This document shows positions 7,856 through 16,658 of a stretch of DNA of 64,000 bases, piece after piece; positions within the stretch are counted from its first letter, which is position 1; each line of letters starts with the position of its first letter. Made by a program: the position numbers and the translations under genes. The DNA lies in assembly GCF_031679605.1 (NCBI RefSeq), contig NZ_CP117522.1, forward strand, positions 8,494,001 through 8,558,000. The letters run 5' to 3'. The DNA comes from Streptomyces luomodiensis. Lineage in GTDB: Bacteria > Actinomycetota > Actinomycetes > Streptomycetales > Streptomycetaceae. The notes under the pieces were generated by a model, which did not search any database, was not told the origin of the DNA, and worked only from the letters and a program-made list of their open reading frames with translations.

Positions 7856-8737
7856 GTGACGTCAGCAGCTCATGAGCCGCAGGATCGGGCGCTGGTGGTG
7901 CTCGGCGCCGGTGTGATGGGCGTCGGCATCACCACACTGGCGCTCGCCCACGGCGTGCCGGTCACCCTGGTGGACACCGCGGAGGGCGTGCTGCCGGTGG
8001 CCCGCGGCCGGATCCGGGAGGGCCTGCGGATGGCGCAGCTGATGGGTGCGCTGCCCGAGGGCGTCACCACCGGCGAGCTGACCGAGGCCACCGCCCCGGC
8101 CGAGGTGGACTGGGCGGCCGGCCCGGTCGCGGTGATCGAGGCCATCACCGAGGACGCCGAGCTGAAGGCCAAGGTGCTGGCCGAGGTGGCCCCGGCGGTC
8201 GCGCCCGGCACCCCGCTGATCTCCAACACCTCCTCGATCCCGATCGACGAACTGGCGGGCGCGATCGGCCGGCCCGAGGACCTGCTCGGCACCCACTTCA
8301 TGAACCCGTCGTACCTGATCCCGACGGTCGAGCTGATCCGCGGCCCGCGCACCGGCGAGACCGCGCTGGGTGCCACCCGGGAGCTGCTGGGCCGGCTGCG
8401 GCGCAAGGTCATCCTGGTGAACGACGCCCCCGGCTTCGTCACCAGCCGGGTGCTGCACCCGATGATCAACGACGCGGCGCGGGTGGTGGAGGAGGGCACG
8501 GCCTCCGTCGAGGACGTCGACGCGCTGATGCAGGGCTGCCTGGGACATCCCACCGGCCCGCTGCGCACGGCCGACCTGATCGGCATCGACAACCTCGTCG
8601 ACTCGCTGTGGGTGCTGTACCGGCGCACCGGCGACGAGGGCTGCCGACCGTGCGAACTGCTGCTGTCCAAGGTCCGCGACGGACACCACGGCCGTAAGAG
8701 CGGCCGTGGCTTCTACACCTACGAAAGGGCGATGTGA
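7856..8737 (+). CDS. 3-hydroxyacyl-CoA dehydrogenase-like protein for methoxymalonyl-ACP (FkbK-type)
   Basis: The 293-residue protein has the 3-hydroxyacyl-CoA dehydrogenase layout: NAD loop VLGAGVMGVGI near residue 15, ISNTSSIPIDELA, GTHFMNPSYLIPTVELI, then the C-terminal helical domain with LVNDAPGFVTSRVL and RKSGRGFYTY. In methoxymalonyl-ACP synthesis FkbK-type enzymes oxidise the ACP-bound glyceryl C3 alcohol. Start: GTG 7856 preceded by CGGGAGG; the upstream open frame is repeat-rich and has no family similarity. The stop overlaps the ACP start (TGATG), so the two are translationally coupled. Confidence 0.9.
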   Translation: MTSAAHEPQDRALVVLGAGVMGVGITTLALAHGVPVTLVDTAEGVLPVARGRIREGLRMAQLMGALPEGVTTGELTEATAPAEVDWAAGPVAVIEAITEDAELKAKVLAEVAPAVAPGTPLISNTSSIPIDELAGAIGRPEDLLGTHFMNPSYLIPTVELIRGPRTGETALGATRELLGRLRRKVILVNDAPGFVTSRVLHPMINDAARVVEEGTASVEDVDALMQGCLGHPTGPLRTADLIGIDNLVDSLWVLYRRTGDEGCRPCELLLSKVRDGHHGRKSGRGFYTYERAM

Positions 8738-9000
8738 TGGGTACCAGCACGGAGAACGCGTCCGTCGAGCAGCAGCTGCTGTCCTTCCTGGAGGAGCGGA
8801 CCAAGACCCCGTGGACGCCCGACCGCGACCTGTTCGCCGACGGCGGCCTGTCCTCCCTCTTCGCCATGGAGCTGGTCGTCCACCTGGAGTCGACCTTCGA
8901 CGTCACGGTGGCCGGCCCGGACCTCCAGCTGACCAACTTCCGCACCGTCAACGCGATGGTCGCGATGGTCGACCGGTTGCGGCAGGCCGACGGTGAATGA
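8737..9000 (+). CDS. Discrete acyl carrier protein, methoxymalonyl type (FkbJ-type)
   Basis: This 87-residue carrier protein has the phosphopantetheine serine within DGGLSSLFAMELV near residue 44 (GLSS in place of the usual DSL). It holds the glyceryl / hydroxymalonyl / methoxymalonyl intermediates while the neighbouring enzymes act, then delivers the extender unit to PKS acyltransferases. The ATG at 8737 shares a base with the previous stop; a GTG at 8734 is the alternative. The end overlaps the next gene by 8 bp, in a tight four-gene operon. Confidence 0.9.
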   Translation: MGTSTENASVEQQLLSFLEERTKTPWTPDRDLFADGGLSSLFAMELVVHLESTFDVTVAGPDLQLTNFRTVNAMVAMVDRLRQADGE

Positions 9001-10090
9001 CCGCGAGGCCCTGGTCAGCGAGCTGGTGGGGGACCGCGCCGACGCCTGGGACCTGGCCGGTCTGATCCCCACCGAGCTGCTGCGGAAGCTCGGCGAGGCC
9101 GGGTTGCTGTGTGGCGAGGTCCCCCGGGAGCACGGCGGGCTCGGGCTGAGCAGCCTGGACAACGGCCGGTTCACCGCGCACGTCGGCAGCCTGTGCAGCT
9201 CGCTGCGGTCCGTCATGACCTCCCAGGGCATGGCCGCCTGGACCATCCAACGGCTGGGCAGCGCCCGGCAGCGCGCCGAGCATCTGCCGCGCCTGACCTC
9301 CGGCACGCTGGCCGCGGTCGGCTTCAGCGAGCCCCAGGCGGGCAGCGACCTCTCGGCGATCACCACCGAGATCCGCCCGGACGGCGACGATGTGGTGGTC
9401 GACGGCCGCAAGGTCTGGGTCACCGCCGCGCACTACGCCGACCTGCTGGTCGTCTTCGGCCGATACGGCGACGGCGCCGCGGCGGTGCTGGTGCCTGCCG
9501 ACGCCCCCGGTGTCACCGTCGAGCGGGTAGCCGACCCGATGGGCTGCCGGGCCGCCGGGCACGCCGGCATCCGGCTCGACTCGGTGCGGCTGCCGCGCGG
9601 CCACGTCCTCGGCGGTGCCGGCGCGGCGCTGACCATGCTGGTCACCGCCGCGCTGTCGTACGGCCGGATGTCGGTGGCCTGGGGCTGCGTGGGCATCCTG
9701 CGGGCCTGCCTGGCGGTGGCGTCCCGGCACGCGAAGTCCCGCGCGCAGTTCGGCCGGCCGCTGGCGGAGCACCAGCTGATCGCCGGTCACCTGGCCGACC
9801 TGCTGGTGGCCGAGCAGACCGCCACCCGGGTGTGCGAGCACGCCAGCCGCTGCTGGGACAACGGGTCCTCGGACATGGTGACGGCGGCGGTGCTGGCCAA
9901 GCACGTCGGTGCCACCCAGGCGGCGACCGCCGCGGCCGCCGCCGTGCAGATCCTCGCGTCGGCGGGCGCGTCGGACGGACACGTGGCGGCCCGTGCGTAC
10001 CGGGACGCCAAGTTGATGGAAATCATCGAGGGCAGCAACGAGCTGTGCCGGCTGATGCTGGCCCAGCACGCGCTGTCGGTCGCGGGCTGA
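8993..10090 (+). CDS. Acyl-CoA dehydrogenase-like oxidase for methoxymalonyl-ACP (FkbI-type)
   Basis: The 365-residue acyl-CoA dehydrogenase-fold flavoprotein carries FSEPQAGSDLSAITT (FAD/substrate loop near residue 105), KVWVTAAHYAD, RAQFGRPLAEHQLI and a terminal IIEGSNELCRLMLAQ, with the catalytic-type Glu in EGSNE. FkbI-type enzymes act on the ACP-bound hydroxy intermediate after FkbK to give hydroxymalonyl-semialdehyde/hydroxymalonyl-ACP. The GTG start overlaps the ACP stop. Confidence 0.9.
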   Translation: MNDREALVSELVGDRADAWDLAGLIPTELLRKLGEAGLLCGEVPREHGGLGLSSLDNGRFTAHVGSLCSSLRSVMTSQGMAAWTIQRLGSARQRAEHLPRLTSGTLAAVGFSEPQAGSDLSAITTEIRPDGDDVVVDGRKVWVTAAHYADLLVVFGRYGDGAAAVLVPADAPGVTVERVADPMGCRAAGHAGIRLDSVRLPRGHVLGGAGAALTMLVTAALSYGRMSVAWGCVGILRACLAVASRHAKSRAQFGRPLAEHQLIAGHLADLLVAEQTATRVCEHASRCWDNGSSDMVTAAVLAKHVGATQAATAAAAAVQILASAGASDGHVAARAYRDAKLMEIIEGSNELCRLMLAQHALSVAG

Positions 10091-10102
10091 GAGGGGAACA
10101 CG

Positions 10103-11182
10103 GTGGACGGGCAGGTCACCATCGTCAAGTGCGTGGTGTGGGACCTCGACAACACGCTGTGGAAGGGGACGCTGCTGGAGGACGGCGAGGTCGGGCTCTT
10201 CGACGGACTGCGCGAGGTCATCGAGGAACTGGACCGCAGGGGCATCCTCCAGTCGATCGCCAGCAAGAACGACCACGACCACGCCTGGGCCAGACTGGAG
10301 GCGCTGGGGGTGGCCGAGTACTTCCTGCTGCCCAGGATCGGCTGGGGGCCGAAGTCCGGCTCCGTCCGGGAGATCGCCGAACGGCTCAACTTCGCGCACC
10401 ACACCATCGCGTTCATCGACGACCAGCCCGCCGAGCGGGCCGAGGTCACCTACCACCTGCCCGATGTGCGCACCTACGACGCCGGGCAGGCGCTCTCCCT
10501 GCCCGACCTGCCGGAGTTCTCCCCGCCCGCCTCCACCGTGGACTCCCGCCGTCGCCGGGAGATGTACCGTGCCGGCTTCGCGCGGGACGCGGCGCGCACC
10601 GAGTACGCCGGGCCGGACGAGGACTTCCTGCGCTCACTGCGACTCACCATGACCATCGGCAAGGCCGGGGACGAGGAGCTGACCCGGGTCGAGGAACTGA
10701 CCCTGCGCACCAGCCAGATGAACGCCACCGGTGTGCACTACTCGGACGCGGCGCTGCGCGGCCTGCTCGCCGACCCGGCCCATGAGGTGCTGGTGGTCAC
10801 CATGTCCGACCGGTTCGGCACACATGGCGCCGTCGGCATCGTACTGCTGGAAAAGCTGGCCGAGGTCTGGCACCTGAAGCTGCTGGCGACCTCCTGCCGG
10901 GTGGTCAGCTGGGGCGCCGGCGCCACCATCCTGAACTGGCTGTGCGACCAGGCGGCCGGCAGCGGCGTGCACCTGGTCGCCGACTTCCGCCGCACCGACC
11001 GCAACCGGATGATGGAGATCGCCTACCGGTTCGCCGGCTTCTCCGACCAGGACTGCGCCTGCCGGTCCGCCATCACCCACGCCCCGGAGCTCGAGGGCAC
11101 CGAACGCCTCCACCTGGAGCCGTCCCGGCAGCCCGCGTCGTCGACGGTGACGGTGATCGCCAAGGACATCGAGGGGCGGTGA
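10103..11182 (+). CDS. FkbH-type glyceryl-ACP synthase (HAD-fold)
   Basis: The 359-residue protein has the HAD motif WDLDNTLWKG at residues 12-21 and the motif region SIASKNDHDHAW near 51, then a C-terminal GNAT-like half with RTSQMNATG and RFGTHGAVGIVLLE. FkbH proteins take 1,3-bisphosphoglycerate, dephosphorylate it and load the glyceryl group onto the discrete ACP, the committed step to methoxymalonyl-ACP. With the FkbG-, K-, J- and I-type genes upstream the set is complete. It starts 12 bp after the FkbI-type stop and appears to be the last gene of the extender operon. Confidence 0.92.
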   Translation: MDGQVTIVKCVVWDLDNTLWKGTLLEDGEVGLFDGLREVIEELDRRGILQSIASKNDHDHAWARLEALGVAEYFLLPRIGWGPKSGSVREIAERLNFAHHTIAFIDDQPAERAEVTYHLPDVRTYDAGQALSLPDLPEFSPPASTVDSRRRREMYRAGFARDAARTEYAGPDEDFLRSLRLTMTIGKAGDEELTRVEELTLRTSQMNATGVHYSDAALRGLLADPAHEVLVVTMSDRFGTHGAVGIVLLEKLAEVWHLKLLATSCRVVSWGAGATILNWLCDQAAGSGVHLVADFRRTDRNRMMEIAYRFAGFSDQDCACRSAITHAPELEGTERLHLEPSRQPASSTVTVIAKDIEGR

Positions 11183-11209
11183 CGGCGGCTTCCCCCCCGG
11201 CCCTTCGCC

Positions 11210-11563
11210 GTGAGCTTCTGGGCGCTGACCCGCCGGTCCGGCGACCCCCTGGTGTGGCAGATCTGTGCCGTGCTCTGCCCGATCCTGTGCGTGGTGCTCG
11301 CCGTGATGTACGCGGCGCCGTCCGACCCCGGCGCGGAAGCGACGACGCCGCGGCTCCTGATGCGCGGCGAGCACGCGGCCGTGCTGCTCGGAGCCACCGT
11401 CATCGGGCCGCTCGCGGGACTCGGTGTCGGTGTCACCAACGACGGCACCGTGTTCCGCCCCCGTGAGATGATCGGGCGCGCCGAGCACGGGGCGCCGGCC
11501 GGGTCGGGCCCCGGGGTGTTCGACTTCCGCGCCCGTCCAGGTAAGGGAACAGCACGATGGTGA
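11210..11563 (+). CDS. Possible small membrane protein
   Basis: This 117-residue open frame starts at GTG and has two hydrophobic segments (about residues 14-33 and 55-75), ending in a charged, Gly/Ala-rich tail that overlaps the next gene by 7 bp. I do not recognise a family, and no clear ribosome site precedes the GTG. It may be a real small membrane protein, or the leader of the GNAT gene. Confidence 0.35.
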   Translation: MSFWALTRRSGDPLVWQICAVLCPILCVVLAVMYAAPSDPGAEATTPRLLMRGEHAAVLLGATVIGPLAGLGVGVTNDGTVFRPREMIGRAEHGAPAGSGPGVFDFRARPGKGTARW

Positions 11564-12309
11564 ACGACGACGACCTGGCACTCGACGACCCGGTGGGTCA
11601 GTCACTGGGCGGCCGGCACGCACATCTCGCCCGACGACTCGGCCGGGCCGCCACCTATGTCGCGGACGTGGCAACCTTCTCCGCGGTATCCACCGGCCCG
11701 GACGCGGGGGAGTGGGCCGACTTGGCCGGGCTGCTCGGTCCTGGCGCACTCGCCGACATGTTCAGCTGCCCGGCCGTCCCGCCCCCGGACTGGGAGCCGG
11801 TGTTCAGTCTCGAGGGCCGTCAACTGATCTGGCCCGGCAGGGGCCGGCCCGGCCATCCGCGTGCCGAACCCGACTCCCACGTGCTCGAACTGGGCGCGGA
11901 CAGCACGCCCGAGATGCTCGACCTGGTCGCGCGGACCCAGCCGGGGCCGTTCTGGCCCCGCACCCACGAACTCGGCACCTACCTCGGTATCCGGGTCAAC
12001 GGCACCTTGGTGGCGATGGCGGGGGAGCGCCTGCGGCCGCCAGGCTGGACCGAGATCAGCGCCGTCTGCACCGCTCCCGAGGCACGCGGGCGAGGCCACG
12101 CTGCCCGTCTGGTCAGTGCGCTCGCCGCGCGCATCGTGGCGCGCGGCGAACGCCCCTTCCTGCATGTGGCGGAGACGAACACGGGCGCGATCGCACTGTA
12201 CGAGCGACTCGGTTTCAAGACCCGCAAGCAGGTGACCTTCCGAGGTTTCCGTACCCCCTGCACCAGGAACCAGCAGCAGCCCACCGGTGAGGGCCATACA
12301 GGGCAGTGA
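11557..12309 (+). CDS. GNAT-family N-acetyltransferase
   Basis: The 250-residue protein has a typical GNAT core in its C-terminal half: GTYLGIRVNGTLVAMAGERLRPPGWTEIS leads into CTAPEARGRGHAARLVSALA (acetyl-CoA loop, R/Q-x-x-G-x-G/A) and ends in TNTGAIALYERLGFK. The FR47-like arrangement resembles acetyltransferases acting on small amines or amino acids; the acceptor cannot be predicted. AAGGGA lies eight bases before ATG 11557. It is outside the methoxymalonate operon and is probably unrelated to it. Confidence 0.85.
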   Translation: MVNDDDLALDDPVGQSLGGRHAHLARRLGRAATYVADVATFSAVSTGPDAGEWADLAGLLGPGALADMFSCPAVPPPDWEPVFSLEGRQLIWPGRGRPGHPRAEPDSHVLELGADSTPEMLDLVARTQPGPFWPRTHELGTYLGIRVNGTLVAMAGERLRPPGWTEISAVCTAPEARGRGHAARLVSALAARIVARGERPFLHVAETNTGAIALYERLGFKTRKQVTFRGFRTPCTRNQQQPTGEGHTGQ

Positions 12310-12409
12310 TAGGGGCATTCGGCCCTGCCCCCTACCGGCTTCCGGACCGGCTCTCTACATTGGCGGCGGTGCGCTGCCGCCAGCCGCGCCACCCGGACGT
12401 TCGGGAACC

Positions 12410-12465
12410 GGTGAGACGCGGCTGGTGAGACGCCGCTCGTGAGACGCCGCCGGTGGGACGCCGCC
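12410..12465 (+). repeat. Four 14-bp tandem repeats upstream of the DinB-fold gene
   Basis: Four consecutive 14-bp units (variants of GGTGAGACGCCGCT) begin at 12410, 12424, 12438 and 12452. They lie in the 236-bp gap between the acetyltransferase and the DinB-fold gene, 80 bp before its start. Confidence 0.85.
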
Positions 12466-12545
12466 CGTCAGCGGCGCTCGTCGCAGCACGGCTTCGTCAG
12501 CACCCTCATGGCCTCGTCCCTCACCGGTCAACTCAAAGAGGAGTC

Positions 12546-13079
12546 ATGTACGAACTGGAAGCGCTGCTGCGTGAGTACGACCGCGCCCGCGGCTACACCG
12601 ACGAGCTGTGGAAGGACCTGACCCCGGACGAGGTGGTCTGGCGTCCGCGGGAGGATTTCAGCGCCATCGGATGGCACCTCGGCCACCAGGCCCATGTCGC
12701 CCACTTCATGATCCGCAATCTCACCGCGGCCGAGCCCAGTCCTGACCCAGCCCTCGACGCACTGCTGGACTCGGCGTTGCCGGAGCGGTTCCGGGGTGCC
12801 CTCCCGACAGTGCGACGGCTCACCGCCTTCCGGGAAACCGTCGCCGAGCGGGTGCACGCCCGCATCGGTGACATCGCGGCCGGAAAGGTGAGTGCCCCCA
12901 CTCAGATGACCATCGTGGCCACACATCTGCTGACCGCTCTGATCAACCACGAGTACCAGCACGACCAGTGGATCGGCGAGGTCCGTGCCGAGCACCTCGG
13001 GCACGCACTGCCCACCGACCCCGAATCCGACCACGTCCGCCGTATCGACGGCTACCTTGTCCTGCACCCCTACGCGTGA
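12546..13079 (+). CDS. DinB-family protein
   Basis: The 177-residue four-helix DinB/YfiT-like protein has metal-site candidates IGWHLGHQAHVAHF near residue 40 and NHEYQHDQWIGEV near residue 138. Actinobacterial relatives include mycothiol-dependent S-transferases, but none of the specific activities can be assigned from the sequence. Start: ATG 12546 after AAAGAGGAG; the upstream open frame is the tandem-repeat region. The next gene is a DsbA-like protein, so a link to thiol chemistry is possible but speculative. Confidence 0.82.
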   Translation: MYELEALLREYDRARGYTDELWKDLTPDEVVWRPREDFSAIGWHLGHQAHVAHFMIRNLTAAEPSPDPALDALLDSALPERFRGALPTVRRLTAFRETVAERVHARIGDIAAGKVSAPTQMTIVATHLLTALINHEYQHDQWIGEVRAEHLGHALPTDPESDHVRRIDGYLVLHPYA

Positions 13080-13240
13080 CGCGCGAAGTGCGAGCGGCCT
13101 GCCGTGACGGAATCCCCGCCCGGACGTGACCGGTCGCGGACGATTCACACGGCCGTGCCGCCGTGCACCGGCCACAGACGAAGCAGTCCGCCGAACGGAT
13201 CGCTGTCCACCACTCGTACTCCCAGCACAAGGTTGCCTTC

Positions 13241-13984
13241 ATGCCGTCCTCTTCGTCCCCCGCCACTCACGTCCGCCGCCGCGGCCGCACGCTCGCCGCG
13301 GTGGCGGCCGGGCTGACCGCCGTCGGTGCGGTGGTCCTCGCTTTCACGCTCGACGCCGGACCGTCCGGCGGTGCGTCCCACAACTCGCCCGTGGCCGGGA
13401 CGAGTACGCCCGACGCCCGCTCCGGCGCTCTGCTCGCGCTGGCCCGCCGGGACGCGGACGATCCGCTGGCCTTGGGGAGGGCCGACGCCCCCGTCGTCAT
13501 GATTGAGTACTCGGACTTCCAGTGTCCCTACTGCGGCAAGTTCGCCCGGGGAACCGAACCGGAGCTGGTGCGCTCCTACGTCGACAAGGGACTGCTGCGC
13601 ATCGAGTGGCGCAACTTCCCCATCTTCGGTGCGGAGTCGGAGCAGGCCGCCCGCGCGGCCTGGGCCGCCGGTCAGCAGGGCAGGTTCTGGGAGTTTCACG
13701 ACGAGGCGTACCGCACGACACACAAGAAGAACACGGGCGCTTTCTCCGCCGGCAAACTGACCGACATGGCGCGGGCCGCCGGCGTGGCAGACATCGGCGA
13801 GTTCCGTGCGGACATGGCATCCGACAAGGCGGACACGGCGATCCGGAGGGACCGGGAAGAGGGCTATGACCTCGGCGTCACCAGCACACCCGCATTCCTG
13901 GTCAATGACGTACCCGTGCTCGGTGCCCAGCCGGCCGACACCTTCAAGCAGGTCATCGAGGCCGCGGCAAAGGCCGCACGGTGA
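13241..13984 (+). CDS. Membrane-anchored/exported DsbA-family thiol oxidoreductase
   Basis: The 247-residue protein has an N-terminal basic stretch (HVRRRGR) followed by a hydrophobic segment at about residues 19-37 and no lipobox, so it is an uncleaved anchor or signal peptide. The thioredoxin-like domain contains EYSDFQCPYCGKF (active-site CPYC) and the cis-proline loop VTSTPAFLVN. It should oxidise or isomerise protein thiols outside the membrane. Its last 4 bp overlap the start of a CcdA-like gene, which fits an electron-transfer partner pair. Confidence 0.88.
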   Translation: MPSSSSPATHVRRRGRTLAAVAAGLTAVGAVVLAFTLDAGPSGGASHNSPVAGTSTPDARSGALLALARRDADDPLALGRADAPVVMIEYSDFQCPYCGKFARGTEPELVRSYVDKGLLRIEWRNFPIFGAESEQAARAAWAAGQQGRFWEFHDEAYRTTHKKNTGAFSAGKLTDMARAAGVADIGEFRADMASDKADTAIRRDREEGYDLGVTSTPAFLVNDVPVLGAQPADTFKQVIEAAAKAAR

Positions 13985-14847
13985 CGCGCGACGCGAGCCT
14001 CCTGGCCGCTTTCCTCGGCGGACTCCTGGCCCTGCTCAGCCCGTGCAGTGCCCTGCTGCTACCGGCCTTCTTCGCCTACTCCTTCACCACCACGACGAGA
14101 CTGCTGCTGCGCACCGTGCTGTTCTACCTCGGGCTGTGCACCACCCTGGTGCCGCTCGGCGTCGCTGGATCGTTCGCCAGCCGTCTCTTCTACAGCCACC
14201 GGGAGCTCCTGGTCACCGTCGGCGGCTGGACCGTGATCGCCCTGGGAGCCGCGCAGGTTCTCGGACTCGGGTTCGGCGTGCGCCGGCTGCAGGAAGCCGC
14301 CGGTGCACGCCGGTCCGGATCGGCCGTCTCCGTCTTCGTCCTCGGCACGGTCTACGGCCTGGCGGGCTTCTGCGCCGGCCCCATCCTCGGCTCCATCCTC
14401 ACCCTCGCGGCCCTCGGCGGCCGGCCCGCACACGGGGGCCTGCTGCTGGCGGTGTACGCGCTCGGCATGGCGGTGCCGCTGTTCGCCCTGTCCCTGCTCT
14501 GGGACCGCTTCGACCTCGGCCGCAAGCGCTGGCTTCGGGGCCGCACCCTGCGCCTGGGGCCTTTGTCCTGGCACACCACGTCCCTGGCCGGCGGCACTCT
14601 GTTCATCCTGCTCGGAGTGGTCTTCCTGGTCTTCGACGGCACCGCCGCGCTCCCCTCACCGGTCAGCGTCGAGACGGAAGCGGGGCTGGAGGAACACCTG
14701 GCGCACATCGGCAGCGCGGTGCCCGACCGGATTCTCCTGCTCGTCCTCGCCGCGGCGGCGGCGCTCACCGCCGTAGTCCTGCTGGTACGCCGGGAGGCGC
14801 CACGGGCGAAACCCCGCCCCGAGGAGCCGTCCCGGCACGGCTCCTGA
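13981..14847 (+). CDS. CcdA/DsbD-type transmembrane thiol-electron transporter
   Basis: This 288-residue, largely hydrophobic protein has the CcdA pattern: a first helix with LALLSPCSALLLPAFFAYSF (Pro-Cys) and a mid-protein helix with GTVYGLAGFCAGPILGSIL (second Cys). Two cysteines in paired helices carry reducing equivalents from cytosolic thioredoxin across the membrane in this family. GTG start overlaps the DsbA-like gene by 4 bp. The partner is probably that protein rather than cytochrome c maturation, as no other ccs gene is nearby. Confidence 0.85.
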   Translation: MTRDASLLAAFLGGLLALLSPCSALLLPAFFAYSFTTTTRLLLRTVLFYLGLCTTLVPLGVAGSFASRLFYSHRELLVTVGGWTVIALGAAQVLGLGFGVRRLQEAAGARRSGSAVSVFVLGTVYGLAGFCAGPILGSILTLAALGGRPAHGGLLLAVYALGMAVPLFALSLLWDRFDLGRKRWLRGRTLRLGPLSWHTTSLAGGTLFILLGVVFLVFDGTAALPSPVSVETEAGLEEHLAHIGSAVPDRILLLVLAAAAALTAVVLLVRREAPRAKPRPEEPSRHGS

Positions 14848-15008
14848 CGACAGCGGGGCAGTTCCGCACCACGTGCTCGTCGTAGCCGTTGCTCGCGGTG
14901 CCCGTCGCCGGCCTGTCGGTTCCGCGTCCGTTCGGCTTTTACGACGCGACCGCCCGTGGCACCTCCTCGCTTCACCCGCTCAGTTGATATCTCCAGGAGT
15001 GCCCTCAC

Positions 15009-16298
15009 ATGAGCACAGAGCACGATGTAAGCGCGAACGCGACGTCATGGCAGACGGAATCACCGGTGCGCTCCGTGCAGAAGCGCACGGTCCGGGTCCT
15101 GGCCGCAGCACAGATCGTCGGCGGGGTCGGGGTGGGCGTCTCGGTGTCGATCGGCTCCTTGTTGGCCGAGTCGGTGGCTCAGAGCGAGACCTACGCCGGA
15201 CTGGCTCGTACGGCCACGACGGCGGGCGCCGCCGCGGTCGGTGTGCCTCTTGCCCTCCTCGCGCAGCGGCGTGGCCGCCGGACCTCCCTGAGCACCGGAT
15301 GGCTCGTGGCCGCCGTCGGCGGGATCCTGCTCGTAGGGTCGGCGGTGAGCCGGTCGATACCGCTGCTCATAGCGGGCATGCTGCTGTTCGGCATCGGCAG
15401 CGCGACGAACCAGCAGAGCCGCTACGCGGCCGCCGACCTGGCCGCGCCGCACCGCCGGGCCCAGGATCTGTCCCTCGTCGTGTGGTCCACGACCATCGGT
15501 TCGGTGATCGGGCCGAACCTCGCCGATCCCGGTGCCGCCGTGGCGTCGGCCCTCCACCTGCCTCGACTGGCCGGCGCGTTCGTCCTGGCCACCGTCTGCA
15601 TGGCGCTGGCATCAGCCCTGTTGTGGGGCCTGCTGCGCCCCGACCCGCTCGTATTGTCCCGCCAGTACCAGGCCGCCGAAGGACTACCGGAAAGCGGCAC
15701 GGGCACCTCGCAGACCGGCACGCTGCGCGCGGGCCTGCGCCACCTTCGCCACGCCCCGCGGGCGGCCTTCGCGTGCGTGACCATCGTCGTGGCCCACACG
15801 ATCATGGCAGCGGTCATGACGATGACCCCCGTCAGCATGTCCCAGCACGGCGCGGGTCTCACCATCGTCGGCGTCACCATCAGCGGACACCTGCTGGGCA
15901 TGTACGCGTTCTCGCCGCTGGTCGGCTGGCTCTCCGACCGGATCGGCCATCTGTCGACCGTGGTGGCCGGTCAGGCCGTTTTCCTCGGGTCCGCCGTGCT
16001 GTCGGGGATGGGCGGCGACTCGGTCGGCATGGTGATGGCAGGGCTGTTCCTCCTGGGGCTGGGCTGGTCGTTCAGCCTGGTGGCCGGCTCGGCCATGCTC
16101 AGCGACACCACTCCCGCGGCGCTGCGGCCTGGAGTGCAGGGCACCACGGACACCGCGATGAACGTCGTCGCGGCAGTGGGCGCCGGACTGGCCGGGCCCC
16201 TCATGGGCTGGATCGGCTTCGGCGGGCTGAACGCCGCCGCCGGAGCCCTGGTCCTGCCGGTGCTCGCCTTCTGGGCCTTCCTCGTCCGCGCACGGTGA
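15009..16298 (+). CDS. MFS transporter (12-TM)
   Basis: The 429-residue protein has 12 predicted hydrophobic helices, a loop 2-3 LALLAQRRGRRTSLSTG and a corresponding loop 8-9 GWLSDRIGHLSTV. It resembles bacterial multidrug-type MFS proteins; no substrate can be assigned. ATG 15009 follows CCAGGAG. It is separated from the CcdA-like gene by 161 bp with no clear partner gene. Confidence 0.82.
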   Translation: MSTEHDVSANATSWQTESPVRSVQKRTVRVLAAAQIVGGVGVGVSVSIGSLLAESVAQSETYAGLARTATTAGAAAVGVPLALLAQRRGRRTSLSTGWLVAAVGGILLVGSAVSRSIPLLIAGMLLFGIGSATNQQSRYAAADLAAPHRRAQDLSLVVWSTTIGSVIGPNLADPGAAVASALHLPRLAGAFVLATVCMALASALLWGLLRPDPLVLSRQYQAAEGLPESGTGTSQTGTLRAGLRHLRHAPRAAFACVTIVVAHTIMAAVMTMTPVSMSQHGAGLTIVGVTISGHLLGMYAFSPLVGWLSDRIGHLSTVVAGQAVFLGSAVLSGMGGDSVGMVMAGLFLLGLGWSFSLVAGSAMLSDTTPAALRPGVQGTTDTAMNVVAAVGAGLAGPLMGWIGFGGLNAAAGALVLPVLAFWAFLVRAR

Positions 16299-16372
16299 GG
16301 GGCCCCCGAACGGTCGCCTGCCACTGACTGTCGCCCCGCTCCGGACCACTGCCCCCGCACCCGCCGGCGGTC

Positions 16373-16561
16373 TCAGCCGGCCGTGACGCCGCTGCTGTTC
16401 GCCACCGGGGACAGGATGGCGCGCGCCGCTCGCTCTCCGGAGAGCAGGGCTCCCTCGATGTGTCCGGCGTGGCCGGTGGCCGTCTCGGTGGAGGCCCAGT
16501 GAAGCCGGCCGCCGAGCGCCGGCCGCAGCACGGTTACTTCCTGAGCGGGCAGCGGCGAATG
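16373..16561 (-). pseudogene. Relic of a flavin-containing amine oxidase (C-terminal end only)
   Basis: On the minus strand, about 62 codons preceded by an in-frame TAA encode LHWASTETATGHAGHIEG followed by ALLSGERAARAIL, the C-terminal FAD-binding signature of monoamine-oxidase-family enzymes. The remaining roughly 400 residues are absent. There is no start codon or ribosome site; the adjacent sequence is the LysR promoter region. Confidence 0.85.
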
Positions 16562-16658
16562 TTATAAGTGTGGGTGATGAGGAGGTCACCGAGCAGGCCC
16601 ACCGTAAACACCGGCCGGCACGGGCGGTAGGCGATGCCGGCGAATAGAGTGATAAGCC

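Noticed and set aside
1..11182. Assignment of the cluster to FK506/rapamycin-type macrolides
   Set aside because: The methoxymalonyl genes and the CoA-ligase loading domain are shared, but the chorismatase has Hyg5-type Gly and Cys rather than the FkbO-type residues.
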